64,000 nt of DNA, taken from the NCBI RefSeq assembly GCF_001411805.1, contig NZ_CP007212.1, positions 868,001 to 932,000 on the forward strand, read 5' to 3'. A program made the translations under genes and the position numbers. This document shows positions 54,671 to 64,000 of this stretch, piece by piece (the stretch's first letter is position 1; the number at the start of each line of letters is the position of its first letter). Below the pieces are notes generated by a model. The model did not search any database, was not told where the DNA came from, and saw nothing but the letters and a program-made list of their open reading frames with translations. The DNA comes from Burkholderia plantarii (lineage in GTDB: Bacteria; Pseudomonadota; Gammaproteobacteria; Burkholderiales; Burkholderiaceae).

Positions 54671-54826
54671 GATTTCAGCGACGCGGAATTCCGGCTTGAA
54701 TTGCCTTGCTACTGCGAGATCGTGGGCTTGCTCAAGGATGGCAAGCGCTTCGAGAAGGATCTGCGTGACGGACTGAAAGCGGCGCTCAACGAAGCCGATG
54801 TGAATTCCCCGGCAAACGACCGTTAG
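54671..54826 (+). pseudogene. C-terminal fragment of an unknown gene, cut at the IS remnant
   Basis: A 52-codon stretch without a start codon, preceded directly by a stop and ending in TAG at 54824-54826. It reads FRLELPCYCEIVGLLKDGKR, EKDLRDGLKAALNEADVNSP and then ANDR. It looks protein-like but is too short to assign. The IS terminal sequence begins exactly at its stop codon. Confidence 0.4.
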
Positions 54827-54930
54827 AGCGTGTCATGCACTTTCAAAAATACTGAACGGCGCGAGCGGGCATCAACGAGACAGAGACGACGAAGTGCAGG
54901 CCAGCCAGAGTTTCAGGCAGACGCTCGGCT
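54826..54930 (-). mobile_element. IS5-family remnant, inverted relative to the one at 50560
   Basis: The sequence gagcgtgtcatgcactttc at 54826 followed by aaaaatactgaacggcgcga through gtttcaggcagacgctcgg is the reverse complement of the end of the transposase remnant at about 51045-51150, with scattered mismatches. Only the terminal inverted repeat and about the last 30 codons survive. Confidence 0.85.
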
Positions 54931-55273
54931 AGTCGGGGGGAGGTCACGCGCCTTGCGAGCGCTGTTCAGGCGATAGCACGGTCGAGGTTCGCTGGAGCTT
55001 GACCTGGACTGCACCTGGTTGAAGCGCGACACGCGCGCCGGGCTCGACGATCTGGGCGACATAGAAGCAAGCCACCGAATTGGCGTCGGTACGGCTGCGG
55101 AATATTGATGTTCGAGTCTGGTGCGGGGGCGGCGGCAGCCCTGAGGTGGCTGCCGCGTATATGTTCATGGATTGCCGTGAACCATGACTTCGTCGACGGC
55201 ACTCAACGAACCGCTTTCAACGCAACGATTGAAGGCGGGATGCAACGGCGTTCACCACGAACACCGATGAGTG
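54931..55273. other. Right boundary region of the island before ribE
   Basis: About 343 bases. A minus-strand frame (54944-55168, 74 codons) reads VACFYVAQIVEPGARVALQP in its middle and could be a gene fragment, but no family was recognised. The last 50 bases run into the ribE 3' end. Confidence 0.35.
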
Positions 55274-55894
55274 TCACGCAGGCGAAGCCGTCGACAGCAT
55301 CCGCTCCACGTACCGCGCGATCATGTCGATCTCGAGATTGACCTTCACCCCCGGCTTCACATGGCGCAGCGTCGTCACCTGCACCGTGTGCGGAATCAGG
55401 TTGATCGAGAATTCGCAGCCGTCCGCGAGATCGCTGACCGCGTTCACCGTCAGGCTCACGCCGTTTACCGTGATCGAGCCTTTATAGGCGAGATACTTGC
55501 CGAGTTCCTTCGGCGCCAGCACGCGCAGTTCATACGACTCGCCCACCGGCGCGAAATGCGTGACCGTGCCGAGCCCGTCCACGTGGCCCGACACGATGTG
55601 CCCGCCGAGCCGGTCGTGCGCGCGCAGCGCCTTTTCCAGGTTCACGTCGCCGGGCTCGGTCAGCCCCGCGGTCTTGCTCAGGCTCTCGCGCGACACGTCG
55701 ACCGTGAACGTCTGCGCGGTCTTCCCGATCGCCGTCATGCAGGCGCCCTGGATCGCGATGCTGTCGCCGAGCGCGACGTCGTCGAGATCGAGGCCGCCCC
55801 CATGTACGACGAGGCGCACGCCGGCATCGGCGTCGGTGCCGAGCGGTTCGATGGTTTCAATGCGGCCGACAGCCGCGACGATTCCGGTAAACAT
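55274..55894 (-). CDS. ribE: Riboflavin synthase alpha subunit
   Basis: 206-residue enzyme that dismutates two 6,7-dimethyl-8-ribityllumazine molecules into riboflavin and the pyrimidine precursor. The family start MFTGIVAAVGRIETIEPLG is at 55894 and the two lumazine-binding repeats are visible (GDSIAIQGACMTAIGKTAQT; GSITVNGVSLTVNAVSDLAD), with SGHVDGLGTV between them. It is 26 bases downstream of ribD on the same strand. Its usual neighbour ribBA is 31 kb away, across the island. Confidence 0.96.
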   Translation of the reverse strand: MFTGIVAAVGRIETIEPLGTDADAGVRLVVHGGGLDLDDVALGDSIAIQGACMTAIGKTAQTFTVDVSRESLSKTAGLTEPGDVNLEKALRAHDRLGGHIVSGHVDGLGTVTHFAPVGESYELRVLAPKELGKYLAYKGSITVNGVSLTVNAVSDLADGCEFSINLIPHTVQVTTLRHVKPGVKVNLEIDMIARYVERMLSTASPA

Positions 55895-55920
55895 CGTGTG
55901 AATTCCGTGGACGAGAAGAG

Positions 55921-57039
55921 TCAGGGTGCCGGCGCGCCGACCAGCCGCGCGAGCACGCGCAGGTCGTCGCCGATCCGGTCGATCGAGTGGTACTGCAACA
56001 CCGTGCGCTGGGCCAGCGTGGGCGGCGTCGCGATGTTGAACATGCCGGCCGCCTCGGGGCCGAGCAGGGTGGGCGCGAGATAGACGAGCAACTCGTCCAC
56101 GCAGCCCTCGCGCAGCAGCGAGCCGTTCAGCTTGTGTCCGGCCTCCACGTGCAGTTCGTTGATGCCGCGCTTGCCGAGCACGGCGAGCATGGCGGCCAGG
56201 TCGACCTTGCCGTTCGCGTCGGCGAGCGGGATCACCTCGGCGCCGCGATCGCGCAGCGCGGCGGCGCGCGCCTCGCTGACGGCGTCGAGCTTGCCGCAGA
56301 ACACGAGGATCGGCGCGCCGGCCAGGAGCTTCGCGTCGAGCGGCAGGTCGAGGCGGCTGTCGATCAGCACGCGCAGCGGCTGGCGCGGCGTGTCGATGTC
56401 GCGCACGGTCAACTGCGGATCGTCCTCGAGTACGGTGCCGATGCCGGTCAGGATCGCGCAGGCGCGCGCGCGCCACGCGTGGCCGTCGCGGCGCGCGGCC
56501 TCGCCGGTGATCCACTGGCTCTCGCCGGTGGGCAGCGCGGAGCGGCCGTCGAGCGAGGCGGCGATCTTCATGCGCAGCCACGGGCGGCCGCGCGTCATGC
56601 GCGAGACGAAGCCGATGTTCATCTCGCGCGCTTCCTGCGCGAGCAGCCCGCAGCGCACCTCGATGCCGGCGTCGCGCAGCATCGCTAGACCGCGCCCGGA
56701 GACGACCGGATTCGGATCTTCCATCGCGGCGATCACCTTGGCCACGCGCGCGTCGATCAGCCCCTGCGCGCACGGCGGCGTGCGGCCGAAGTGGCTGCAC
56801 GGCTCGAGCGTGACGTAGACGGTCGCGCCGCGCAGGTCGTGGCCGCGTGAGCGCGCGTCCTTCATCGCCTGCACCTCGGCGTGGTCCTGCCCGGCCGGTT
56901 GCGTGTAACCCTCGCCGATCACGACGTCGTCCTTGACGATCACGCAGCCGACCCGCGGATTCGGCGTGGTCGTGTACATCCCGCGCGACGACAGGTCGAG
57001 CGCGCGTTGCATGTGCGCGAAATCAGTATCCGAGAACAT
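55921..57039 (-). CDS. ribD: Bifunctional riboflavin deaminase/reductase RibD
   Basis: 372-residue enzyme. The N-terminal deaminase (about 1-145) has zinc ligands in the HAEVQAM and EPCSHFGRTPPC motifs. The C-terminal NADPH reductase starts around RPWLRMKIAASLDGRSALPT and continues with SQWITGEAARRDGHAWRARA. It acts after GTP cyclohydrolase II in riboflavin synthesis. It is flanked by hemL (18 bases upstream) and ribE (26 bases downstream) on the same strand, so the three form an operon. Confidence 0.97.
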   Translation of the reverse strand: MFSDTDFAHMQRALDLSSRGMYTTTPNPRVGCVIVKDDVVIGEGYTQPAGQDHAEVQAMKDARSRGHDLRGATVYVTLEPCSHFGRTPPCAQGLIDARVAKVIAAMEDPNPVVSGRGLAMLRDAGIEVRCGLLAQEAREMNIGFVSRMTRGRPWLRMKIAASLDGRSALPTGESQWITGEAARRDGHAWRARACAILTGIGTVLEDDPQLTVRDIDTPRQPLRVLIDSRLDLPLDAKLLAGAPILVFCGKLDAVSEARAAALRDRGAEVIPLADANGKVDLAAMLAVLGKRGINELHVEAGHKLNGSLLREGCVDELLVYLAPTLLGPEAAGMFNIATPPTLAQRTVLQYHSIDRIGDDLRVLARLVGAPAP

Positions 57040-57057
57040 CCGGTTCTCCGTGGGTAA

Positions 57058-58350
<1,293 letters not shown>

Positions 58351-58524
58351 GGATAAGGGCCTGCGATGAGAGGCGACGGCCGGGCGGGGCGCGACGACCG
58401 CCGCGCTGTCCCGGCCGCGAACGCACGAAACCGTGCGAAACACGATGGGCAGATTGTACCGAAGTGTGACGCGGCGGGTCGCCGGGAGGCCGCCGCGCGG
58501 CGGCTCGCGGGCGGGTTGAGCCCG

Positions 58525-58980
58525 TTACAGCGGCGGCGGCTTGCGCCGGCCGGTCAGCTCGGCCCAGCGCTTTTCCAGCGCGCCCTCGGCCATCGGCTTG
58601 ATCGAGGTGCCGGAGGTCTGCGCGTCCCAGGTCTGCACCGAGAACGGGTGGACGCGCAGCGCGTCGCGCGCGATCACGGTCTCGGCGTGGGCATCGACGA
58701 GCCAGTCGTAGACGAAGTCGATGCAGAGCCGGTAGCCGCGCTTGGTGCCGGCGTCGGGTACCTCGTAGGGCGCGCGCGTGACGTAGCCGGAGCCGAACAC
58801 GCCCTTCGGTTCCTGCGCGACACGGTGCAGGAACACGCGGTCGCCGGGCAGGATGCTGCGCGAGAAACCGCAGCCCCAGACGTCGCGCACGGCCTCGCCG
58901 GCGCGCACGCGCGCGGCCAGTTCGGGCAACTCGGGCCACGGCCATTTCTTGGGGCTCCAGATCAGCAGGAAGGCGGTCAT
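58525..58980 (-). CDS. EVE-domain-like hypothetical protein
   Basis: 151-residue soluble protein. It begins MTAFLLIWSPKKWPWPELPE and contains WGCGFSRSILPGDRVFLHRV and GVFGSGYVTRAPYE, which resemble the PUA-related EVE fold thought to bind modified nucleic acids. The C-terminus (WAELTGRR) is basic. The function is unknown. A similar domain occurs in restriction and RNA-modification systems, but there is no such partner here. Confidence 0.7.
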   Translation of the reverse strand: MTAFLLIWSPKKWPWPELPELAARVRAGEAVRDVWGCGFSRSILPGDRVFLHRVAQEPKGVFGSGYVTRAPYEVPDAGTKRGYRLCIDFVYDWLVDAHAETVIARDALRVHPFSVQTWDAQTSGTSIKPMAEGALEKRWAELTGRRKPPPL

Positions 58981-59277
58981 CTCGGTCGGATCAACGGGGG
59001 AATCGGGCGGATCGGGGGAGCACGCCCCGGGAGGAACGCTCCCCCCGCGAGCTTACCCGATCGTTTTCGGCGCCGCCTTGACGCCCGCGCACCCGGTCAC
59101 TCGCCCCGCTGGCGGCCCGACGAACGATTCCGGACAAGCGCGTACAATTGTCGCCTTGCGGCGGCCGTCCGGCTGCCCGTCCCGCCCGAGCCGGGCCGCG
59201 CCGAATCGAGTCGAATCGCCCCGCAGCGAATCGCCCCGGAACGCGCGCGAAGTCCCGGCCGCTCCCGAGAATTTCCC

Positions 59278-60492
59278 ATGTCGAACGTGGTACGGCGCCG
59301 GCCCGACGCCCGGCTGATCCTGTTGCTTGGTGCGCTGGCCGCCTGCGGTCCGATCGGCACCGACATGTATCTGCCGAGCATGCCGTCGGTGGCCGAGAGC
59401 CTCGGCACCAGCGCGGCGGCCGTGCAATGGACGCTGACCAGCTTCATCGCGGGCTTCTCGCTCGGCATGCTGCTGTACGGCCCGCTGTCGGACGCGCTCG
59501 GACGCCGGCCGGTGCTGCTCGGCGGCATCGTGCTGTTCACGGTGGCGGGCGCGGGCTGCTTCGTCGCGCCGAGCATCGGCACGCTGATCGTGCTGCGCTT
59601 CCTGCAGGCGCTCGGCGCGGGCGCCGCCTCGGTGCTGTCGCGGGCCATCGCGCGCGACGCGCACGAGCCGGCCGACGCGGCGCGCGTGCTGTCGATGGTG
59701 GCGATCGTCACCTCGGTCGGGCCGCTGGTCGCGCCGCTGGTGGGCGGCCAGATCCTGCGCTTCGCGGGCTGGCGCACGGTGTTCGTGGTGCTGGCGCTGT
59801 TCGGCCTCGGCTGCGCGATCGCCGCGTTCCTGAAGGTGCCGGAGACCTGGCCGAAGGCGCGACGCCATTCCTCGGCGATCCTCACTTCGTTCGCGGCCTA
59901 CGGGCGCATCCTCGGCGACCCGGTGGCCTGGGGGCACATGCTGTGCGGCGGGATGGCGTTCGCCTCGATGATCACCTACATCACCGCCACGCCGTTCGTC
60001 TACATCCAATACTTCCACGTCTCGGCGCAGCACTACGGCCTGCTGTTCGGCCTGAACATCATCGGCATCATCACCGGCAACTTCATCAACACGCGCGTGG
60101 TCGGCCGGCTCGGCTCGCTGCGGCTGATCTCGGCGGCCTCGCTGGTGAGCTGCATCGCCTCGCTGGCGGTGGCGTTCTTCGCGCTGACGGGGATCGGCGG
60201 GCTTTGGTCGATCGTCGCGGGGCTGTTCTTCGTGGTCGGCGTGATCGGGCTGCTCTCGGCCAACTGCTCGACCGACCTGATGCACCGCTATCCGCACAAC
60301 GCGGGCGCGGCGGCGGCCGTGTTCGGCGCGATGCAGCTCGGGCTCGGCGCGGTCGCGAGCGCGGTGGTCGGGCTGCTCGCCGACGGCACGCCGTTCGGGA
60401 TGGGCGTGACGATCGCGATCACGGGCGCGCTCTGCTTCGTCGGGCGGCGGCTCGTGATCCGCTGGCACGGTCGGCCGGTGCGCGGCGACTGA
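59278..60492 (+). CDS. Bcr/CflA-family multidrug efflux MFS transporter
   Basis: 404-residue inner-membrane drug:proton antiporter with twelve helices. Family features are GPIGTDMYLPSMPSVAESLG in TM1, the loop motif GPLSDALGRRPVLLGG, and RFLQALGAGAASVLSRAIAR in TM4. The start at 59278 gives the family N-terminus; an upstream in-frame reading is long but not homologous. It ends before a bidirectional terminator. Confidence 0.94.
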   Translation: MSNVVRRRPDARLILLLGALAACGPIGTDMYLPSMPSVAESLGTSAAAVQWTLTSFIAGFSLGMLLYGPLSDALGRRPVLLGGIVLFTVAGAGCFVAPSIGTLIVLRFLQALGAGAASVLSRAIARDAHEPADAARVLSMVAIVTSVGPLVAPLVGGQILRFAGWRTVFVVLALFGLGCAIAAFLKVPETWPKARRHSSAILTSFAAYGRILGDPVAWGHMLCGGMAFASMITYITATPFVYIQYFHVSAQHYGLLFGLNIIGIITGNFINTRVVGRLGSLRLISAASLVSCIASLAVAFFALTGIGGLWSIVAGLFFVVGVIGLLSANCSTDLMHRYPHNAGAAAAVFGAMQLGLGAVASAVVGLLADGTPFGMGVTIAITGALCFVGRRLVIRWHGRPVRGD

Positions 60493-60551
60493 GCCCGGCG
60501 GGTCGGGCGCCCGACGCGGCGCCGGCGGTCGCGGCAACGCGCGGGAGCAAA

Positions 60552-60592
60552 AGAAAAAGGCCGGCACCCGAGGGGGCCGGCCTTTTTTCCTC
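60552..60592. terminator. Bidirectional intrinsic terminator
   Basis: aaaaaggccggc / gccggccttttt pairs around an acccgagg loop between the converging efflux gene and the glk/hexR gene. Confidence 0.92.
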
Positions 60593-60627
60593 GGCGACGG
60601 ACGCTCGCGCGCTCGCCGGGCGAGCGC

Positions 60628-62541
60628 TCAGTCGCGCGCGGCCGGCGCCGCGCCGTGGCTGAGCCAGTCGAGCACGTCGGCCGATTCGTCGTCGCCCGCG
60701 CGCGAGCGCGCCTGCGCGACGGCCTCGTTGATCTCGGCGTTCGGCGAGGCGCGCCGGATCGCGACGCCCACCGCGAGGATGTCGATCATCACCAGATGCA
60801 GGATGCGCGAGATCATCGACAGCTGCGACTCGCGCATCTCGATGTGGTCGGTCTCCAGCGCCACCGTCGCGCGCTTGGCGAGCGGCGTGTTGCTGGAGGT
60901 GATCGCGATCACCTTGGCGCCGGCCTGCATCGCCACGTCGAGCACGCGCAGCAGCTCGGGCGCGCGGCCCGACTTCGAGACGGCCACGATCACGTCGCCC
61001 TTGCCGAGCAGCGCGGCCGAGGCCGCCTGCATGTAGAGGTCGCCGTAGGCGATGGTCGGAATCCCGAAGCGGAAAAACTTGTAGTGCGCGTCCTGCGCGA
61101 CGATGTTCGAGTTGCCGAGCCCGTAGAACTCGATGCGCCGCGCGCCGTTCAGGATCTCGATGGCCTGCTCGACGTGCTCGAAGTTCAGGTGCTCGCGCAG
61201 CTGCAGGATCGCCGAGACCGTGTTGTCGAGCACCTTCGCGCCGAAGTCGGTGGCCGTGTCGCCGAGATGCACCTGGCTGTGGCTCATCGGGATCGTGCCG
61301 GTCAGGCCGGTGGCGAGCTTGAGCTTGAAGTCCGACAGCCCCTGGCAGCCGAGCGAGCGGCAGAAGCGGATCACGGTGGGCTGGCTCACGTCGGCCTTGC
61401 GCGCGATGTCGACGATCGGATCGTTGATGATCGAGCGCGGATGGTTCAGCGCGAGGTCGGCCACGCGGCGCTCGGCCGGCGTGAGCGCGTCGCGCATCTG
61501 GCGGATCCGCTCGAACACGGCCGACGAGGCGCCGCCGGTGCGGTTCGACAACTGCTCGGCGAGGATCGCCGAGACGCCGAGGAACGCCGGGTAATCGGCC
61601 GTGATCAGGTAGGTCGGCACGTTCGCGAGGTAGTCGGAGAAGCGCCCCTTCGATTCGAAGCGCTCGCGAAAGCGTGACTTCAGGAACAGCTCGCCGAGCT
61701 TGAGCACCACGCCGCCGCCCACGTAGACGCCGCCGAGCGAGCCGAGCGTGACGGCGAGGTTGCCGGCGAAGGTGCCGAGGATCGCGCAGAACACGTCCAC
61801 CGCCTCGAGCGCGAGCGCGTCGCCCGCGTGGGCGCGCTCTACCACCTCGGGCGTGCCGAAGCCGGCCGCCACGCGTTTCTTGTCGCGTCCGGCCAGCGCG
61901 CGGTAAACGAGTTCGATGCCCGGCCCGGCGCAGACGCGCTCGAACGAGACGTGCGGAAACTTCTTGCGCGCGTACTGCATGACCAGGTCCTCGCGCTCGT
62001 CCATCGGCGCGAAGGTGGCGTGGCCGCCCTCGCTGCCGAGCGCGATCCAGCGGTCGTCGGCCGGGATCAGCCCCGACACGCCGAGCCCGGTGCCCGGCCC
62101 CATCAGGCCGATCACGCTGTTCTGGCGGCGCGTGCCGCCGCCCACCTGCTGACGCTGCGCGTCGGTCAGGCCCGGCAGCGCCATCGCGAGCGCGGTGAAA
62201 TCGTTGACGACCAGCAGCGTGTCGAAGCCGAGCGCGCGGCGCGTGGCCTCGATCGAGAAGCTCCAGTCGTGATTGGTCATGCGCACCTGGTCGCCGTCGA
62301 CCGGGTTCGCGATCGCGATCGCCGCGTGGTTGACGCGGCCGATCTTGACGTCCTTCAGATACTTGCGGATCGCGTCGGTCAGCGTCGGGTAGTCGGCGCC
62401 GGGGTACACGCGGATCTGCGTGATCTCGCCGGGACCGACCTCGAGCGCGAAGCGCGCGTTCGTGCCGCCGACGTCGGCCAAAAGGCGCGGGCCGTCGGCG
62501 TGCTGGCCGGCTGCCGGTTTAGTTTGCGCACCAGTAGACAT
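60628..62541 (-). CDS. glk: Bifunctional glucokinase/RpiR-family (HexR-like) regulator
   Basis: 637-residue fusion. Residues about 20-330 are a glucokinase ([44 protein letters not shown]) that phosphorylates glucose. The remainder is an RpiR/HexR regulator with an HTH ([20 protein letters not shown] and [20 protein letters not shown]) and a sugar-phosphate-binding SIS domain ([40 protein letters not shown]). This fusion is typical of Burkholderia. It overlaps pgl by 23 bases and lies in the zwf-pgl-glk operon, so it probably senses 2-keto-3-deoxy-6-phosphogluconate and represses its own operon, as known for HexR. Confidence 0.96.
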   Translation of the reverse strand: MSTGAQTKPAAGQHADGPRLLADVGGTNARFALEVGPGEITQIRVYPGADYPTLTDAIRKYLKDVKIGRVNHAAIAIANPVDGDQVRMTNHDWSFSIEATRRALGFDTLLVVNDFTALAMALPGLTDAQRQQVGGGTRRQNSVIGLMGPGTGLGVSGLIPADDRWIALGSEGGHATFAPMDEREDLVMQYARKKFPHVSFERVCAGPGIELVYRALAGRDKKRVAAGFGTPEVVERAHAGDALALEAVDVFCAILGTFAGNLAVTLGSLGGVYVGGGVVLKLGELFLKSRFRERFESKGRFSDYLANVPTYLITADYPAFLGVSAILAEQLSNRTGGASSAVFERIRQMRDALTPAERRVADLALNHPRSIINDPIVDIARKADVSQPTVIRFCRSLGCQGLSDFKLKLATGLTGTIPMSHSQVHLGDTATDFGAKVLDNTVSAILQLREHLNFEHVEQAIEILNGARRIEFYGLGNSNIVAQDAHYKFFRFGIPTIAYGDLYMQAASAALLGKGDVIVAVSKSGRAPELLRVLDVAMQAGAKVIAITSSNTPLAKRATVALETDHIEMRESQLSMISRILHLVMIDILAVGVAIRRASPNAEINEAVAQARSRAGDDESADVLDWLSHGAAPAARD

Positions 62542-63199
62542 CGAGCTTCGTCCCCTTGTCGTTGGCCAGTTGGGAAATCGCGTTGCGCTGCGGCGCCGCG
62601 GCGGCGGCCTCCAGCACCTCGCGCTTGCGGGCGCCCGCGATCAGCAGGAACAGGCGCTCGACGCGGCGCAGCGCGTCGAGCGACAGGCTCACGCGCGGGT
62701 GGGGCGCGGCGCCCGGATGCACGGCGACGTAGCGCGCCGGCGTGCTGGTCGCCAGCTCCCATTCGGGCGCGTCGGCGAAGATCGACGCGGTGTGGCCGTC
62801 CTCGCCCATGCCGAGCACGACCACGTCGGGCTGCCGGTAGTCGGGATCGGCGTTCAGCACCGAGACTTGGGCGGCGAGCGTGGCGGAGACGTCGACGAGC
62901 GGCAGGAAGCGTGCTTGCGCCGCTTCGTTGCGCAGCAGCGTGTCGCGCACCAGCTGCGCGTTGCTCGCGGCGTCGGTGGCCGGCACCCAGCGATCGTCGA
63001 CCAGCGTGACGTCGATCCTCGCCCAGTCGAGCGCGAGGGTGGACAGCGTTTGCAGGAACGGACGCGGGCTGGTGCCGCCGGAGACGGCGAGCGTCGCGCG
63101 CGCCTGCCCGGCGAGCGACGCTTGCAGCGCCGCGCCGACCGCCTGCGCGAGCGCCTCGCACTGTTGGTGCGGGCTTTCGAATGGGTGAAGCTCGATCAC
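62519..63199 (-). CDS. pgl: 6-phosphogluconolactonase
   Basis: 226-residue enzyme hydrolysing 6-phosphogluconolactone in the Entner-Doudoroff/pentose phosphate route. NagB/SIS-fold motifs are [40 protein letters not shown] and [20 protein letters not shown], with the conserved GxGxDGHTAS block. It overlaps glk by 23 bases and follows zwf by 100 bases on the same strand. Confidence 0.96.
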   Translation of the reverse strand: MIELHPFESPHQQCEALAQAVGAALQASLAGQARATLAVSGGTSPRPFLQTLSTLALDWARIDVTLVDDRWVPATDAASNAQLVRDTLLRNEAAQARFLPLVDVSATLAAQVSVLNADPDYRQPDVVVLGMGEDGHTASIFADAPEWELATSTPARYVAVHPGAAPHPRVSLSLDALRRVERLFLLIAGARKREVLEAAAAAPQRNAISQLANDKGTKLDVYWCAN

Positions 63200-63299
63200 T
63201 TCTCCTCCAGGCTGCTTTTATTGATTTCGGGTGTCATGCATTGCCGATGACGCGGCGTGGCCGAGCGGCCGCGAGCCGCCGCGCGCATCGAGATGTCGG

Positions 63300-64000
63300 T
63301 CAATTCTCTTCTTCCAGCCAGCAGGTGCCGTGCTGCGCGAGCATCGCGCTCGCGGCGGCCGGCCCCCAGGTGCCCGATGCGTAGGGCTTCGGCGGCTTCA
63401 GCGATTTCTGCCATTCGCTCTGGATCGGTTCGACCCAGCGCCAGGCGGCTTCCTGCTCGTCGCGGCGCACGAACAGCGCGAGGCGCCCGTTGATGACGTC
63501 GAGCAGCAAGCGCTGGTAGGCCTCCATCTGGCCTTCCTTGAAGAACTGGTCGAACGCGAGGTCGAGATGCACGCTTGCGAGGTTCATGCCCTCGCCGGGC
63601 TGCTTGGCGAGGCAGTAGAGGCGGATCGTCTCGTTCGGCTGCAGCCGGATCACCAGGCGGTTCGCGCCGGCGCGCAGCGCGGAGGCGCCGAGCGCCGAAT
63701 GCGGCACGGCGCGGAAGTTGACGACGATCTCGGCGACGCGGTCGGCGAGCCGCTTGCCGGTGCGCAGGAAGAACGGCACGCCGGCCCAGCGCCAGTTCTC
63801 GATCTCGACCTTCAGCGCGACGTAGGTTTCGGTGGTGCTGTCCGGCTTCACGCCGGGCTCGGTGGCGTAGGCGGGCACCTGGGTGCCCTTGATGGTGCCG
63901 CCGTGGTACTGGCCGCGCACGGCCACCTTGCTGATGTCGCGCGGGTCGATCGGCTTGAGCGCGCGCAGCACGCGCAGCTTTTCGTCGCGCACCGAATCCG
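63300..64000 (-). CDS. zwf: Glucose-6-phosphate 1-dehydrogenase (partial, C-terminal half)
   Basis: C-terminal 233 codons of NADP-dependent glucose-6-phosphate dehydrogenase; the N-terminus lies beyond the window edge and the frame is open there. It has RGQYHGGTIKGTQVPAYATE, the WAGVPFFLRTGKRLADRVAE block and the conserved end EWQKSLKPPKPYASGTWGPA. It is the first gene of the zwf-pgl-glk operon in this window. Confidence 0.97.
   Translation of the reverse strand, partial: DSVRDEKLRVLRALKPIDPRDISKVAVRGQYHGGTIKGTQVPAYATEPGVKPDSTTETYVALKVEIENWRWAGVPFFLRTGKRLADRVAEIVVNFRAVPHSALGASALRAGANRLVIRLQPNETIRLYCLAKQPGEGMNLASVHLDLAFDQFFKEGQMEAYQRLLLDVINGRLALFVRRDEQEAAWRWVEPIQSEWQKSLKPPKPYASGTWGPAAASAMLAQHGTCWLEEEN

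Noticed and set aside
54944..55168. A 74-codon minus-strand gene near ribE.
   Set aside because: No ribosome-binding site or recognised family; left as a note in the boundary region.

Overview
The window is high-GC DNA with dense genes, typical of a Burkholderia chromosome. The best fit is the plant-associated gladioli/glumae/plantarii group. This rests on gene content and order: hemN, uppP, trmB, ubiD, hemL and the rib genes, an Entner-Doudoroff zwf-pgl-glk/hexR cluster, a type VI secretion VgrG with DUF2235 lipase effectors, and a LuxI-type synthase. The species is inferred, not proven.

Layout: 1-6.8 kb is housekeeping (hemN, a YkgJ-type protein, a DUF1439 lipoprotein, uppP, trmB, an MFS carrier, a GlxA-type regulator, tRNA-Gly). 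7.5-13.1 kb is a type VI effector module: vgrG, a 60-codon mini-gene copying the VgrG tail, a DUF4123 adaptor, a DUF3304 lipoprotein (probable immunity) and a DUF2235 (Tle1-type) phospholipase. 13.1-24.3 kb is core again: AEC carrier, crcB, yggT, a DUF2520 protein, ubiD, a lytic transglycosylase behind a long structured leader, an aminotransferase, and nusB-ribH-ribBA on the minus strand.

24.3-55.3 kb looks like an accessory island of about 31 kb lying exactly between ribBA and ribE, genes that usually sit side by side. It carries an extra tatA beside a Tat-exported oxalate decarboxylase, an Nramp transporter, LysR regulators, a LuxI-like synthase and a separate LuxR, a tripartite MFS/HlyD/NodT efflux operon, and a probable aromatic specialised-metabolite cluster. 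That cluster holds DAHP synthase, hot-dog thioesterase, acyl-CoA-dehydrogenase-like flavoprotein, chorismate mutase/prephenate dehydratase, an unrecognised protein, shikimate kinase and a CatB-like acyltransferase. It resembles tropone/tropolone pathway logic (TdaC/TdaD/TdaE, TrlE). Both entry enzymes have lost residues used for phenylalanine feedback, and the dehydrogenase-like protein lacks the usual catalytic glutamate. The island ends with a signal-less PI-PLC and a second DUF2235/DUF3304 locus, bracketed by inverted IS5-family remnants and containing an exact 569-bp tandem duplication.

55.3-64 kb is core: ribE, ribD, hemL, an EVE-like protein, a Bcr/CflA efflux pump, and the glucokinase/HexR fusion, pgl and zwf (cut by the window edge).

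How it works together: DAHP synthase, shikimate kinase and PheA would push carbon to phenylpyruvate. Phenylacetate-degradation enzymes outside the window would supply a CoA-bound seven-membered ring for the thioesterase and flavoprotein. The efflux operon could export the product, and the LuxI/LuxR pair could time production. This pathway assignment is inference from family membership and clustering.
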